From contig DJJF01000033.1 in NCBI GenBank assembly GCA_002434005.1, positions 1-37,290 of the forward strand: a DNA stretch of 37,290 nt. The letters run 5' to 3'. The stretch is from Candidatus Saccharibacteria bacterium UBA6575 (GTDB lineage: Bacteria; Patescibacteriota; Saccharimonadia; Saccharimonadales; Saccharimonadaceae). The notes below the pieces were generated by a model that made no database searches, had not been told where the DNA came from, and saw only the letters and a program-made list of their open reading frames with translations. Below are positions 30,442 to 37,009 of this stretch, in pieces; the stretch's first letter is position 1; every line of letters begins with the position of its first letter. The position numbers were made by a program, and so were the translations under genes.

Positions 30442-30673
30442 CGCTACTCTCCTCTCGAGTAGTAGATCTGTCTTGTCAAAGGACATGCGGCATGGCCGCT
30501 ACCCTTAAGCAGATGCCTAAAGGCCCCGGATTCTCGTCCGGTCTCAACCTGGTGGCACGGGCAAGGTCGATGTCAGAAAGGCGCGCGACCGCTAAGTTAA
30601 GATCGGAGGACAATCTATCTTACGTTAGGTCGTTTGTATTTAACTAGCGCGTTGTTTATTACACTTAATCGTC
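30442..30673 (-). promoter_or_regulatory. Long 5' leader of the secretion operon
   Basis: This stretch lies between the predicted start of transcription (about 30667) and the GTG at 30441. Hairpin-capable segments include CCGGA-CGAGAA-TCCGG and GCGGCCATGCCGC. No coding frame with a good start and ribosome site is seen in it. The length is exceptional in a window where most leaders are absent. No known riboswitch is recognised. Confidence 0.35.
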
Positions 30674-30682
30674 ATTGTAGCA
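30674..30682 (-). promoter_or_regulatory. Extended -10 promoter candidate of the secretion operon
   Basis: TGC-TACAAT read on the minus strand, in an AT-rich stretch. It is the best promoter match between the GC-rich operon and the terminator at 30762. No convincing -35 box is seen. Confidence 0.4.
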
Positions 30683-30761
30683 CTTACTTGAGTAAAATAA
30701 CAGTATATTTCGTGGTCGCTTTACTAAATACACTAAATCGATCAATCAATACATATGAAGA

Positions 30762-30793
30762 GCCCCGGCCGCAAAATACGGCCGGGGCGTTTT
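30762..30793 (+). terminator. Strong bidirectional-type hairpin terminator
   Basis: A perfect 10-pair stem (GCCCCGGCCG with CGGCCGGGGC) with loop CAAAATA. The T-run (GTTTT) follows on the plus strand. No plus-strand gene precedes it; on the minus strand it stands just behind the PH-domain-like gene and separates it from the secretion operon. Confidence 0.65.
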
Positions 30794-30812
30794 ACCTCCT
30801 TATTGAATCGGT

Positions 30813-31913
30813 TCAGGAATCCCTTGCCTTAAACTCCTCTGCGAAAGCAACCAGCGCTTCAAGTGCCACTGCCTGGCGCTCCTGCTTGTCAGAGTCCTCG
30901 GACTGGTATTCCTCGGTACGAGTAGCTTGCTCGATGGCTAGCTCATCGATGATGTCTTTCACCAGTGCCGGGTGCCGCATGAAAGCGATACCTTCATTCA
31001 GCCATTCGTCACCCTTGTCGCTAGCCGTGTCGGCGCTGATGATGCCGTACTGCGTGATGCTGATCCACGGCAGCCCGAGTATCCAGTTGATCACGGCATG
31101 GATACCGGTCTGATCGATATGGTTGGACGGCATGATGCTGTTTACCTGGACTGACTGCGCCGGTGTACCTGCCAGCCAAAGGGGCGGATCGTACGCCAGA
31201 ATGATCCGCCGATCGGTGACCACGAACCATGTGTAGTACCACGGTATCCAGACGATGAGATAGGCGATCGCAAGGCTAGTCATCAGAACAAACCACGCAA
31301 TGCCGATCATCCATCCCTCGATGCCCATCCTAGCGAAAGCGAGGTAGAGGCTCAGCCCGGTCACGACGAGAGCCGCCATGAACAGAGCAAGTTGCCTGGG
31401 CGCGTGACTCCACCAATGCAAGCGCGTGAAGATCAGGGCTTCTGACTCGGTGGGAATCGGAACGAAGGATGATTGTCTCGCCAACTTGGCGTTCATGAGG
31501 GGCCCGGGCTTCAGAGTGATCTCGCTCGTAGACCAGCTCACCTCACCTCCGAAGATGCGCCGTTTCATCACGGAGCGCTTGTTGATGACGAGATGCTTTG
31601 TCCCGTCGGTGTAGTCGACCAGTTGACGCTGTCTTCCTGGCGGCCGCAATGAAGTGTCTACGATAGGGATCTCTACCGTTTGGTCTTCATCGAGCATCGC
31701 GGGAGGAGACTCGGAAACGGCGGTGACTCGTCGCCTTCTGACTCCGAAGACATAGACGGTGACACCGACTGCCCAGAGTATGAGGAGTGCCACATACTCA
31801 CTCATCAGGCCTGTCACGTATGCGACGACACCGGTCAGCATGAATATGCCGCTCGTCAGTGTCACGAGACGACGACGAGGGGTACTCCACAACACCTGCA
31901 ACAGAATAGACAT
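30813..31913 (-). CDS. Membrane protein with bacterial PH-like domain
   Basis: The protein has 366 residues. Two N-terminal helices (about 15-55) are followed by a soluble region (about 60-165) and a second helix pair (LALFMAALVVTGLSLYLAF; GIAWFVLMTSLAIAYLIVWI), after which WFVVTDRRIILAY shows the start of a bacterial PH-like (bPH2) domain, which continues to SITQYGIISADTA. The tail is acidic and helical. PH-like membrane proteins often scaffold envelope complexes. Its GC-rich codons and strand match the secretion operon, but a strong hairpin separates the two, so it may be controlled separately. The role is unknown. Confidence 0.6.
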   Translation of the reverse strand: MSILLQVLWSTPRRRLVTLTSGIFMLTGVVAYVTGLMSEYVALLILWAVGVTVYVFGVRRRRVTAVSESPPAMLDEDQTVEIPIVDTSLRPPGRQRQLVDYTDGTKHLVINKRSVMKRRIFGGEVSWSTSEITLKPGPLMNAKLARQSSFVPIPTESEALIFTRLHWWSHAPRQLALFMAALVVTGLSLYLAFARMGIEGWMIGIAWFVLMTSLAIAYLIVWIPWYYTWFVVTDRRIILAYDPPLWLAGTPAQSVQVNSIMPSNHIDQTGIHAVINWILGLPWISITQYGIISADTASDKGDEWLNEGIAFMRHPALVKDIIDELAIEQATRTEEYQSEDSDKQERQAVALEALVAFAEEFKARDS

Positions 31914-31941
31914 GGAAATCTCGATTCATGAAAGGTCCGAC

Positions 31942-31965
31942 GATCGATGGCGGTTGCCATCGATC
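31942..31965 (-). repeat. Perfect inverted repeat before the PH-domain gene
   Basis: GATCGATGGC-GGTT-GCCATCGATC is a 10-pair palindrome 28 bases before the start codon. It could be a leader hairpin or an operator for a dimeric regulator. Confidence 0.5.
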
Positions 31966-32054
31966 AATACACTGACTGTATACCCGGTTTTACTGCCTGA
32001 CAAGTATATGGGATTATTCTTACCTCCATATTTTGCCTATCGAGCAGAAAAAGT

Positions 32055-32060
32055 TATACT
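32055..32060 (+). promoter_or_regulatory. -10 box of the pilin-lectin gene (leaderless)
   Basis: TATACT ends 6 bases before an ATA codon that opens the pilin reading frame, the same geometry as the other leaderless genes of the window. Confidence 0.55.
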
Positions 32061-32066
32061 GACCAC

Positions 32067-33107
32067 ATAAACACAAGCAGAATAAAAACACCACGGCTAA
32101 AATATACCGGCTTCACAATAGTCGAATTATTGATCGTAATCGTCGTCATCGCTATTCTCGCAGCAATTACATTAGTCGCATTCAATGGCATTAGGCAGCG
32201 CGCCGTCGCTGCTCAGGTTCAATCGAGCCTGCGTAATGTGTCATCGGCCATGGAAAGTGAAAAAGTAGTGTCTGGTTCATATCCGACAAGTGTCCCATCG
32301 AGTTACCGCCCGACTGATGGCGTGACAGTTACATTCTTGAGCGGCGATGGCACCACGTATTGTATCGATGCAACCGGGACGAGCATGCCATCTGTGAGTT
32401 ATTTTATTAATTCCGAGACTAATAGGTCACCGAAGGCCGGTTCATGTAGTGGCGGAGGCGATAGCCTCACACTTCCAGGTGGCGTTATGGCAAATCTGCG
32501 TTTACGGCTTGAGGCAAAGAATATATCTCAATCCGATAACACGACAGTATCATCATGGGCAGATACGTCAGGCGGTGGGCGCAATGCGACAGCATCAGGT
32601 TCACCAAAATTCCGTGACCAATCAGGAGTTAAGTACCTCGAAGTAAGCGCCAGCAACTCACTAGCAGCGCCCAGTGTCGGCATAACCGGTGCGCAGCCTA
32701 GACACGTTTTTGCCGCAGTTAATACATCCGTATCGCGAGGCACGATGCTAGGATTTGGCCAAACCACCAGCGGAGGAGAGTTCGATCTATGGCATTATAG
32801 CGATGGCCAGCTTGTATGGCATGGATACGGAGGCGGCTTTGACACACTTGGTAATGGGCCGAGTATGTCTTCGTATGCATGGCATGTTATTGAGGCTTCC
32901 TACGATGGTTCGGAGGTCGCTGTGAAGCTAGATGGTGGTATGGCGTACACTCGAGCGGTTAGCATTAACACAGGTAGCTCAAGCTTCACAATTGGCCGGG
33001 GCAGCTGGGATAATAGCTGGAGCGGATATGTAAAGTCTGTGATGGTGTTCAGCCAGAAGCTATCAGATACCGATGCCCAAACCGTGCGCAGCTATATGGC
33101 GCAGTAG
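32067..33107 (+). CDS. Type IV pilin-like protein fused to a lectin-like (LamG/ConA) domain, probable AUA start
   Basis: The protein has 346 residues if read from ATA at 32067. The N-terminal part is a textbook prepilin: a basic leader ending in KYTG, cleavage before FTIVELL (the Glu at position 5 is kept), and the helix IVIVVIAILAAITLVAF. The pilin head is about 80 residues. From about residue 135 a beta-rich region follows (LRLRLEAKNIS, VSSWADTSGGGRNATA, FAAVNTSV, VAVKLDGGMAYT, FTIGRGSW, GYVKSVMVFSQ) typical of LamG/concanavalin-like lectin domains. No ATG, GTG or TTG occurs in frame between the upstream TGA at 31998 and the TTG at 32130, which lies inside the helix. It is probably a minor, tip-located adhesive pilin; the prepilin peptidase is not in the window. 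Confidence 0.75.
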   Translation: MNTSRIKTPRLKYTGFTIVELLIVIVVIAILAAITLVAFNGIRQRAVAAQVQSSLRNVSSAMESEKVVSGSYPTSVPSSYRPTDGVTVTFLSGDGTTYCIDATGTSMPSVSYFINSETNRSPKAGSCSGGGDSLTLPGGVMANLRLRLEAKNISQSDNTTVSSWADTSGGGRNATASGSPKFRDQSGVKYLEVSASNSLAAPSVGITGAQPRHVFAAVNTSVSRGTMLGFGQTTSGGEFDLWHYSDGQLVWHGYGGGFDTLGNGPSMSSYAWHVIEASYDGSEVAVKLDGGMAYTRAVSINTGSSSFTIGRGSWDNSWSGYVKSVMVFSQKLSDTDAQTVRSYMAQ

Positions 33108-33122
33108 TGCTCGAATACAAAT

Positions 33123-33131
33123 TGGTATAAT
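33123..33131 (+). promoter_or_regulatory. Extended -10 promoter (leaderless GTG start)
   Basis: TGG-TATAAT ends 7 bases before the GTG at 33139. The reading frame is open farther upstream but would overlap this promoter and the pilin gene. Confidence 0.6.
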
Positions 33132-33138
33132 AGTACGA

Positions 33139-33897
33139 GTGACTGCATTCTATACTACTTTCAGAGTGCTCCTATGGGCACTCGCTGCTACATTAATAGT
33201 GCTTCTTCTAAAAAGCATAACTATCCATTTTGCTCTGCGCCCAATCGATCTTGGATCACTCCATAGTGCCATTGTCTCCGGCGCTACATTTGTGATTGGC
33301 TTTCTGCTATCTGCCACCATTGCGGACTACAAAGAATCTGAACGCATTCCGTCCGACTTTGCAACGCAAATTGAAGATATGTACATTGATGGCAAGGCAA
33401 TTCATGAGAGCTACCCGACGTTTGATTTAAATGGCTTTCGCAAGCAACTTCAGAAGGCCGCCCGTGGGTTCACCAAGGATGTGCGAACTAGAGCATATGA
33501 CTCTCGTAAGGATATTCACGGCCTCAGCGCGTACTTTTCCCAAATGGAGAAGGGTAAAGTACCACCTAATTTTGTAGTTAAGCTTAAGCAACAGCAAACT
33601 GCTTTGCTGCGCGCTCGTCACCGTGTTAGCTACATTCAGCGCATTAAATTCATCCCATCAGCAACTATCTTGGCACGTTCTATCGTTGCGCTTGTAATTA
33701 TTACTTTGCTGTTCACAAACGTTGATGGCGGCCTCGTAATTGTTGGCCTCATCAGTTTTATTCTGATTTACATGCTTATTTTAATTAATGTTATCTCAAC
33801 ACCATTTCATTCAGCCGGTAAAACACGTGATGATGTCAGCCTGTTCCTCGTCAACGAAGTCGCTAACTCGCTAGCTCAAGATAAACCAAAAAAGTGA
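33139..33897 (+). CDS. Membrane protein with four helices, bestrophin-like shape
   Basis: The protein has 252 residues from a leaderless GTG. Two helices at the N terminus (WALAATLIVLLLKSITI; IVSGATFVIGFLLSATI) and two near the C terminus (ARSIVALVIITLLF; GLVIVGLISFILIYMLILINV) flank a charged cytoplasmic helical section of about 110 residues. The motif TFVIGFLLSATIADYKESE and this 2+2 layout recall bestrophin-like (DUF4239) channel proteins, though no conserved pore motif can be confirmed. The gene follows the pilin gene closely but has its own promoter. Substrate unknown. Confidence 0.55.
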   Translation: MTAFYTTFRVLLWALAATLIVLLLKSITIHFALRPIDLGSLHSAIVSGATFVIGFLLSATIADYKESERIPSDFATQIEDMYIDGKAIHESYPTFDLNGFRKQLQKAARGFTKDVRTRAYDSRKDIHGLSAYFSQMEKGKVPPNFVVKLKQQQTALLRARHRVSYIQRIKFIPSATILARSIVALVIITLLFTNVDGGLVIVGLISFILIYMLILINVISTPFHSAGKTRDDVSLFLVNEVANSLAQDKPKK

Positions 33898-34159
33898 AAA
33901 TCTATTCACTTTGAACCTTCAAGCGTAAGCGCGTATCATTAGTATAGCTATGTACGTACTGGCTCACCGGCCTTTCCACGCACAAGCTTTAACAACCGGC
34001 ACTCCGTAAAAAGTTTGCCTATATATTCACGGCGAAAGCAGTAAACAGATGGATCCTGAGCGGTCGGTCCTTCCTATCTGGTTTTGCCCCAAACTCCAAA
34101 ATCCGTTCGCTAATTACTAAATATTAGCTCTTACCCTAAGGGTGAGACTGGGAGTGAAT
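33898..34159 (+). other. Intergenic stretch with possible small RNA
   Basis: No gene is seen in these 262 bases. A -10-like GTATAGCT lies near 33941. Downstream segments can fold: CAGAT...ATCTG around 34045-34080, followed by GTTTTGCCCC, and CTTACCC-TAA-GGGTGAG at 34130-34146, just before the ribosome site of the next gene. The 13-base word CGGCACTCCGTAA (33998-34010) is found again in the terminator at 34429-34441. No known RNA family is recognised. Confidence 0.3.
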
Positions 34160-34411
34160 ATGAAGAACATTACAATCAACAAACCGGTACAAGTCACGGC
34201 GCTTGGGTTCAAAAAGAACCTACGTGCGTACCCGCGCCAGATCGAGTTCGATGGCCGAACCTACGATTTCGTAGATTCAGGCTTAAGCTGCCTGGTGAAG
34301 CGCGGTGGCCTGGCGAGTCAGATTTTGACTTTGTCGGACGGCCGCTCGCAGTTTAGACTGCGAAGTGACAACCATGGTGGACTGTGGACGCTACTCTCTA
34401 TGAGTGCATAA
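34160..34411 (+). CDS. Small protein of unknown function (83 residues)
   Basis: I do not recognise this small basic protein. The ATG at 34160 (MKNITINKPVQVTALG) follows GGGAG at the proper distance; a start at 34142 would disrupt the hairpin at 34130-34146. The product has no membrane helix; it begins with a beta section, has a basic section (FKKNLRAYPRQIEFDG) and a likely beta-barrel end (FRLRSDNHGGLWTLLSM). It could bind RNA or nucleic acid. The leader hairpin and the word shared with its own terminator suggest RNA-level control. Confidence 0.6.
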   Translation: MKNITINKPVQVTALGFKKNLRAYPRQIEFDGRTYDFVDSGLSCLVKRGGLASQILTLSDGRSQFRLRSDNHGGLWTLLSMSA

Positions 34412-34424
34412 ACAATCTACTAAT

Positions 34425-34459
34425 AAATCGGCACTCCGTAACGGGTGCCGATTTGTTTT
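34425..34459 (+). terminator. Terminator of the small basic protein gene
   Basis: The stem AAATCGGCAC-(T)-CCG with CGG-GTGCCGATTT, one bulged base and a 3-base loop, is followed by GTTTT. Confidence 0.85.
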
Positions 34460-34495
34460 GTAACTATTATTACACCGCCTGTGTACAGATGTCCG

Positions 34496-34501
34496 TATAG
34501 T
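34496..34501 (+). promoter_or_regulatory. -10 box of the flavin reductase-ChaB-SDR operon
   Basis: TATAGT is followed by a leader of about 20 bases with AAGGAGA before the ATG at 34529. Confidence 0.45.
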
Positions 34502-34528
34502 GGAACATATCTAAAGTAAGGAGATAAC

Positions 34529-35233
34529 ATGGCTGAGTTTGACGGGCTAAAGGCAATATTTTTCAATGGTACCTTAAAAAAATCTCCTGAAACCAGCAAT
34601 ACCGATGGCTTGCTGCAAGCAAGCGCCGAGCTTATGAGAAAGAATGGCGTTGAAGTAGAAGTTGTTCGCACGATTGACTTTGCTATTGCCAGCGGTGTCC
34701 AACCCGATATGCGAGAACACGGCTGGAGTGAAGATGATTGGCCGGCCCTATATGAACGCGTGAAATCAGCCGATATCGTAGTCGTATGTGGCCCGATCTG
34801 GCTTGGTGATAACAGCAGCCAAACAAAGCTCTTGATCGAACGGCTGTACTCAAACTCAGCTGATGTTAATGATAAAGGGCAATACATCTACTACGGCAAA
34901 GTGGGTGGCTGCATCATCACAGGCAATGAAGACGGGGTGAAACACTGCGCGATGAATATTTTATACAGCTTGCAGCACGTTGGTTTTACGATCCCTCCTG
35001 ATGCCGACGCAGGCTGGATCGGACCGATTGGTCCGGGGCCAAGTTACCTCGATAAAGGCTCAGGCGGCCCTGAAAGCGATTTTACAAACAAGAATCTGAC
35101 GTTCATGACATATAACCTCATGCACTTTGCAAAGATGCTTAAAGATAGCGGTGGCGTCCCCATAAAGGGCAACATTCCAGAGAAGTGGGAAGACGGCGAG
35201 CGCTGGGGATTTCACAACCCTGAATACAGATAA
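34529..35233 (+). CDS. Flavodoxin-fold NAD(P)H-dependent FMN reductase
   Basis: The protein has 234 residues and lies behind a strong AAGGAGA ribosome site. Flavodoxin-like fold: the first strand and phosphate loop read AIFFNGTLKKSPETSNTDGL, then VEVEVVRTIDF, IVVVCGPIWLGDNSSQTKLLIERL (the FMN-binding 'P.w.g..s...k.fiDR' type loop) and GGCIITGNEDGVKHCAMNI. The C terminus is Trp/Pro-rich. It reduces flavin, quinone or nitro/azo compounds with NAD(P)H. It is the first gene of a three-gene operon with ChaB and an SDR, a set that looks like an oxidative or general stress response. Confidence 0.85.
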   Translation: MAEFDGLKAIFFNGTLKKSPETSNTDGLLQASAELMRKNGVEVEVVRTIDFAIASGVQPDMREHGWSEDDWPALYERVKSADIVVVCGPIWLGDNSSQTKLLIERLYSNSADVNDKGQYIYYGKVGGCIITGNEDGVKHCAMNILYSLQHVGFTIPPDADAGWIGPIGPGPSYLDKGSGGPESDFTNKNLTFMTYNLMHFAKMLKDSGGVPIKGNIPEKWEDGERWGFHNPEYR

Positions 35234-35247
35234 GAAAGGAGGTTACA

Positions 35248-35478
35248 ATGCCGTATTCAAAACGTGAAGATCTGCCGGAAAGTGTGATAAATGTGCTCCC
35301 ACCACATGCGCAAGACATTTACAAAGAAGCATTTAACAGTGCGTGGGATGAGTACAAAAAGCCAAGCGACCGCAAAAAAGGTGGCACGAGAGAGGAGGCT
35401 GCTCATCGCGTTGCTTGGGCAGCGGTCAAACACAAATACCAAAAAGGTAGTGATGATAAATGGCATCTAAAATCATAG
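35248..35478 (+). CDS. chaB: ChaB family protein
   Basis: The protein has 76 residues and lies behind a near-perfect AAAGGAGG ribosome site. The family signature is complete: MPYSKREDLPESVINVLPPHAQDI at the start (the 'LP..v...LP.haq.iy..aFN.A' pattern), YKEAFNSAWDEY, then EEAAHRVAWAAVKHKY at the end. Annotated from E. coli as a cation transport regulator, but members often occur in stress operons and their role is uncertain. It sits between a flavin reductase and an SDR gene, 14 bases after the former. Confidence 0.92.
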   Translation: MPYSKREDLPESVINVLPPHAQDIYKEAFNSAWDEYKKPSDRKKGGTREEAAHRVAWAAVKHKYQKGSDDKWHLKS

Positions 35479-35487
35479 GAGGACTTA

Positions 35488-36372
35488 GTGACAAAGCTGA
35501 TTGACCCAACCACGAAATACCCGGTAATGGATATTCCTGAGCAGCGCCAAAGCGAGCCAGGTCTCGATAATGAACTAAAACCAAAAGCCGATCATGGCGA
35601 GCAATCGTACCAAGGCAACGGCCGGCTAGCCGGTAGAAAGGCACTAATCACAGGTGCTGATTCGGGTATTGGTCGCGCAGTAGCCATTGCCTACGCCCGC
35701 GAAGGTGCGGATGTGGCATTCACATATCTGCCTTCCGAGCAAGACGACGCGAAAGATACCCTAAGGCTTATAAAAGAGGCCGGTCAAGTAGCAGTGCCAA
35801 TCATGGGGGATCTAACGAGCGAAGTATTTTGTCGAGAGCTCGTCGAGCAGGCGGCTGATACATTAGGCGGATTAGATATAGTGATCAATAATGCCGGTAA
35901 GCAGGTTCACATCGATGATATTTCCGAACTTGAAACCAAACAGCTTGTGGACACCTTTACTGTTAACGTATTCGCCATGTTCTGGATCGTAAAAGCAGCA
36001 ATGAAATATCTTAAGCCCGGGTCTTCAATTATCAATACGACTTCTATTCAGGCATATAGTCCCTCAGCAGGCTTACTTGATTACGCGGCCACCAAGGGGG
36101 CAATCGCAAATTTTACAAAAGGACTAGCATCTCAATTAATTGAAAAAGGCATACGAGTAAATGCCGTCGCACCTGGCCCTATATGGACACCGCTCCAGCC
36201 GAGCTATGGTCAGCCAATGGAGAAGCTCGTTAAGTTTGGACGGGAATCTCCTATGGGTCGGGCTGGGCAACCAGCCGAACTAGCAGGAGCGTATGTATTT
36301 TTAGCAAGCGAAGAAGCATCCTATGTGACCGGTGAAATTATCGCTGTCACCGGCGGTATGCCTATTTCCTAA
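35488..36372 (+). CDS. SDR-family oxidoreductase (YhdF/YghA-like)
   Basis: The protein has 294 residues from a GTG start behind TAGGAGGA, 9 bases after chaB. A polar N-terminal extension of about 45 residues (MDIPEQRQSEPG...) precedes the Rossmann domain. The extension is typical of the YghA/YhdF general-stress subgroup. The cofactor motif is TGADSGIGRAV (55-65); NNAG, TTSIQAYSP (catalytic Ser), and Y-x3-K in DYAATKGAI are present, as is the C-terminal GGMPIS. It reduces an aldehyde or keto group with NAD(P)H; substrate unknown. The 3' end overlaps the convergent gene by 11 bases. Confidence 0.88.
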   Translation: MTKLIDPTTKYPVMDIPEQRQSEPGLDNELKPKADHGEQSYQGNGRLAGRKALITGADSGIGRAVAIAYAREGADVAFTYLPSEQDDAKDTLRLIKEAGQVAVPIMGDLTSEVFCRELVEQAADTLGGLDIVINNAGKQVHIDDISELETKQLVDTFTVNVFAMFWIVKAAMKYLKPGSSIINTTSIQAYSPSAGLLDYAATKGAIANFTKGLASQLIEKGIRVNAVAPGPIWTPLQPSYGQPMEKLVKFGRESPMGRAGQPAELAGAYVFLASEEASYVTGEIIAVTGGMPIS

Positions 36373-36847
36373 GAACTCCGGAATTCGTAACAATCAGATC
36401 GAGCGCAATATCGTGCGAACGTGTCTCTATGTGATCTGTTTGTTGAAAATCATATGCAAGGCCAATTTTCTGCGCTTTAACCTGCAAAGCTAGAAACCTA
36501 TCGTACCAACCACCTCCAAAGCCTAGGCGGTTAAGTTCACGGTCAAATACCACAATTGGAACAATGATGACATCAAACTGAGAACTTGGGGGAGGGGTGG
36601 AGCGATCCGGGTTTCCAGTAGTAACCGAGATAGCTGGGTGGTTTTTTTGAATGAAGTCAGCAAGACTTGAAGTATCGACCTCATTCCACTGCGCCACAGA
36701 GCGATAGATGTGGAGTGCTGTAACTGTAGACCAGTCTACTGCCGTTTCAAGATATCCCATAATCTGTTTGTTTTTGTCAGTAACGTCAGATATGGTCATG
36801 TCGCGACGTCGCTCAATGAATCGGTTGCGAAGATCGGTCCTGTCCAT
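36362..36847 (-). CDS. 5-formyltetrahydrofolate cyclo-ligase
   Basis: This enzyme converts 5-formyl-THF to 5,10-methenyl-THF with ATP (folate one-carbon pool). It has 161 residues, shorter than the usual 180-200. The start has the basic LRNRFIERRR helix; the substrate and ATP loop LNRLGFGGGWYDRFL is complete, preceded by DVIIVPIVVFD, and the end has KIGLAYDFQQ and HDIALDLIVTNSG. The missing length is mainly in the middle, where LxxxY loops usually sit. The ATG at 36847 is placed by TATACT 6 bases upstream (leaderless). It is convergent with the SDR gene and divergent from the helicase gene. Confidence 0.88.
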   Translation of the reverse strand: MDRTDLRNRFIERRRDMTISDVTDKNKQIMGYLETAVDWSTVTALHIYRSVAQWNEVDTSSLADFIQKNHPAISVTTGNPDRSTPPPSSQFDVIIVPIVVFDRELNRLGFGGGWYDRFLALQVKAQKIGLAYDFQQTDHIETRSHDIALDLIVTNSGVLRK

Positions 36848-36853
36848 ACCGCT

Positions 36854-36859
36854 AGTATA
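36854..36859 (-). promoter_or_regulatory. -10 box of the cyclo-ligase gene (leaderless)
   Basis: TATACT on the minus strand ends 6 bases before the ATG; it lies next to the -35 box of the divergent helicase promoter. Confidence 0.55.
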
Positions 36860-36866
36860 TACCCCA

Positions 36867-36895
36867 TTGACAATTTATTTCACTTATGCTACGAT
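36867..36895 (+). promoter_or_regulatory. Strong promoter of the DEAD-box helicase gene
   Basis: TTGACA (36867-36872), 17-base spacer ending in TGC, then TACGAT (36890-36895): -35 and extended -10 together, the best promoter in the window. The leader is about 108 bases. Confidence 0.65.
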
Positions 36896-36904
36896 GATAG
36901 TATA

Positions 36905-36922
36905 AAGGTGTCAAATCACCTT
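36905..36922 (+). promoter_or_regulatory. Hairpin at the start of the helicase leader
   Basis: AAGGTG-TCAAAT-CACCTT forms right behind the predicted transcription start. It could protect the 5' end or be a cold-sensitive control element, as cold-shock helicase messages often have structured leaders. Confidence 0.35.
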
Positions 36923-37009
36923 GGATGAATACCGTAATTCTCTTAAATAAGATCCACTCTTTAGAAAGTTCCGACCGTTCATCAGTAAACACGTGAACGA
37001 AAGGAATTC

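Noticed and set aside
21490..31913. Complete conjugative element
   Set aside because: No relaxase, VirD4-type coupling protein, integrase or flanking att repeats were found in the window.
33073..33138. Upstream extension of the bestrophin-like gene
   Set aside because: Overlaps the end of the pilin gene and the TGG-TATAAT box that fits the GTG at 33139.
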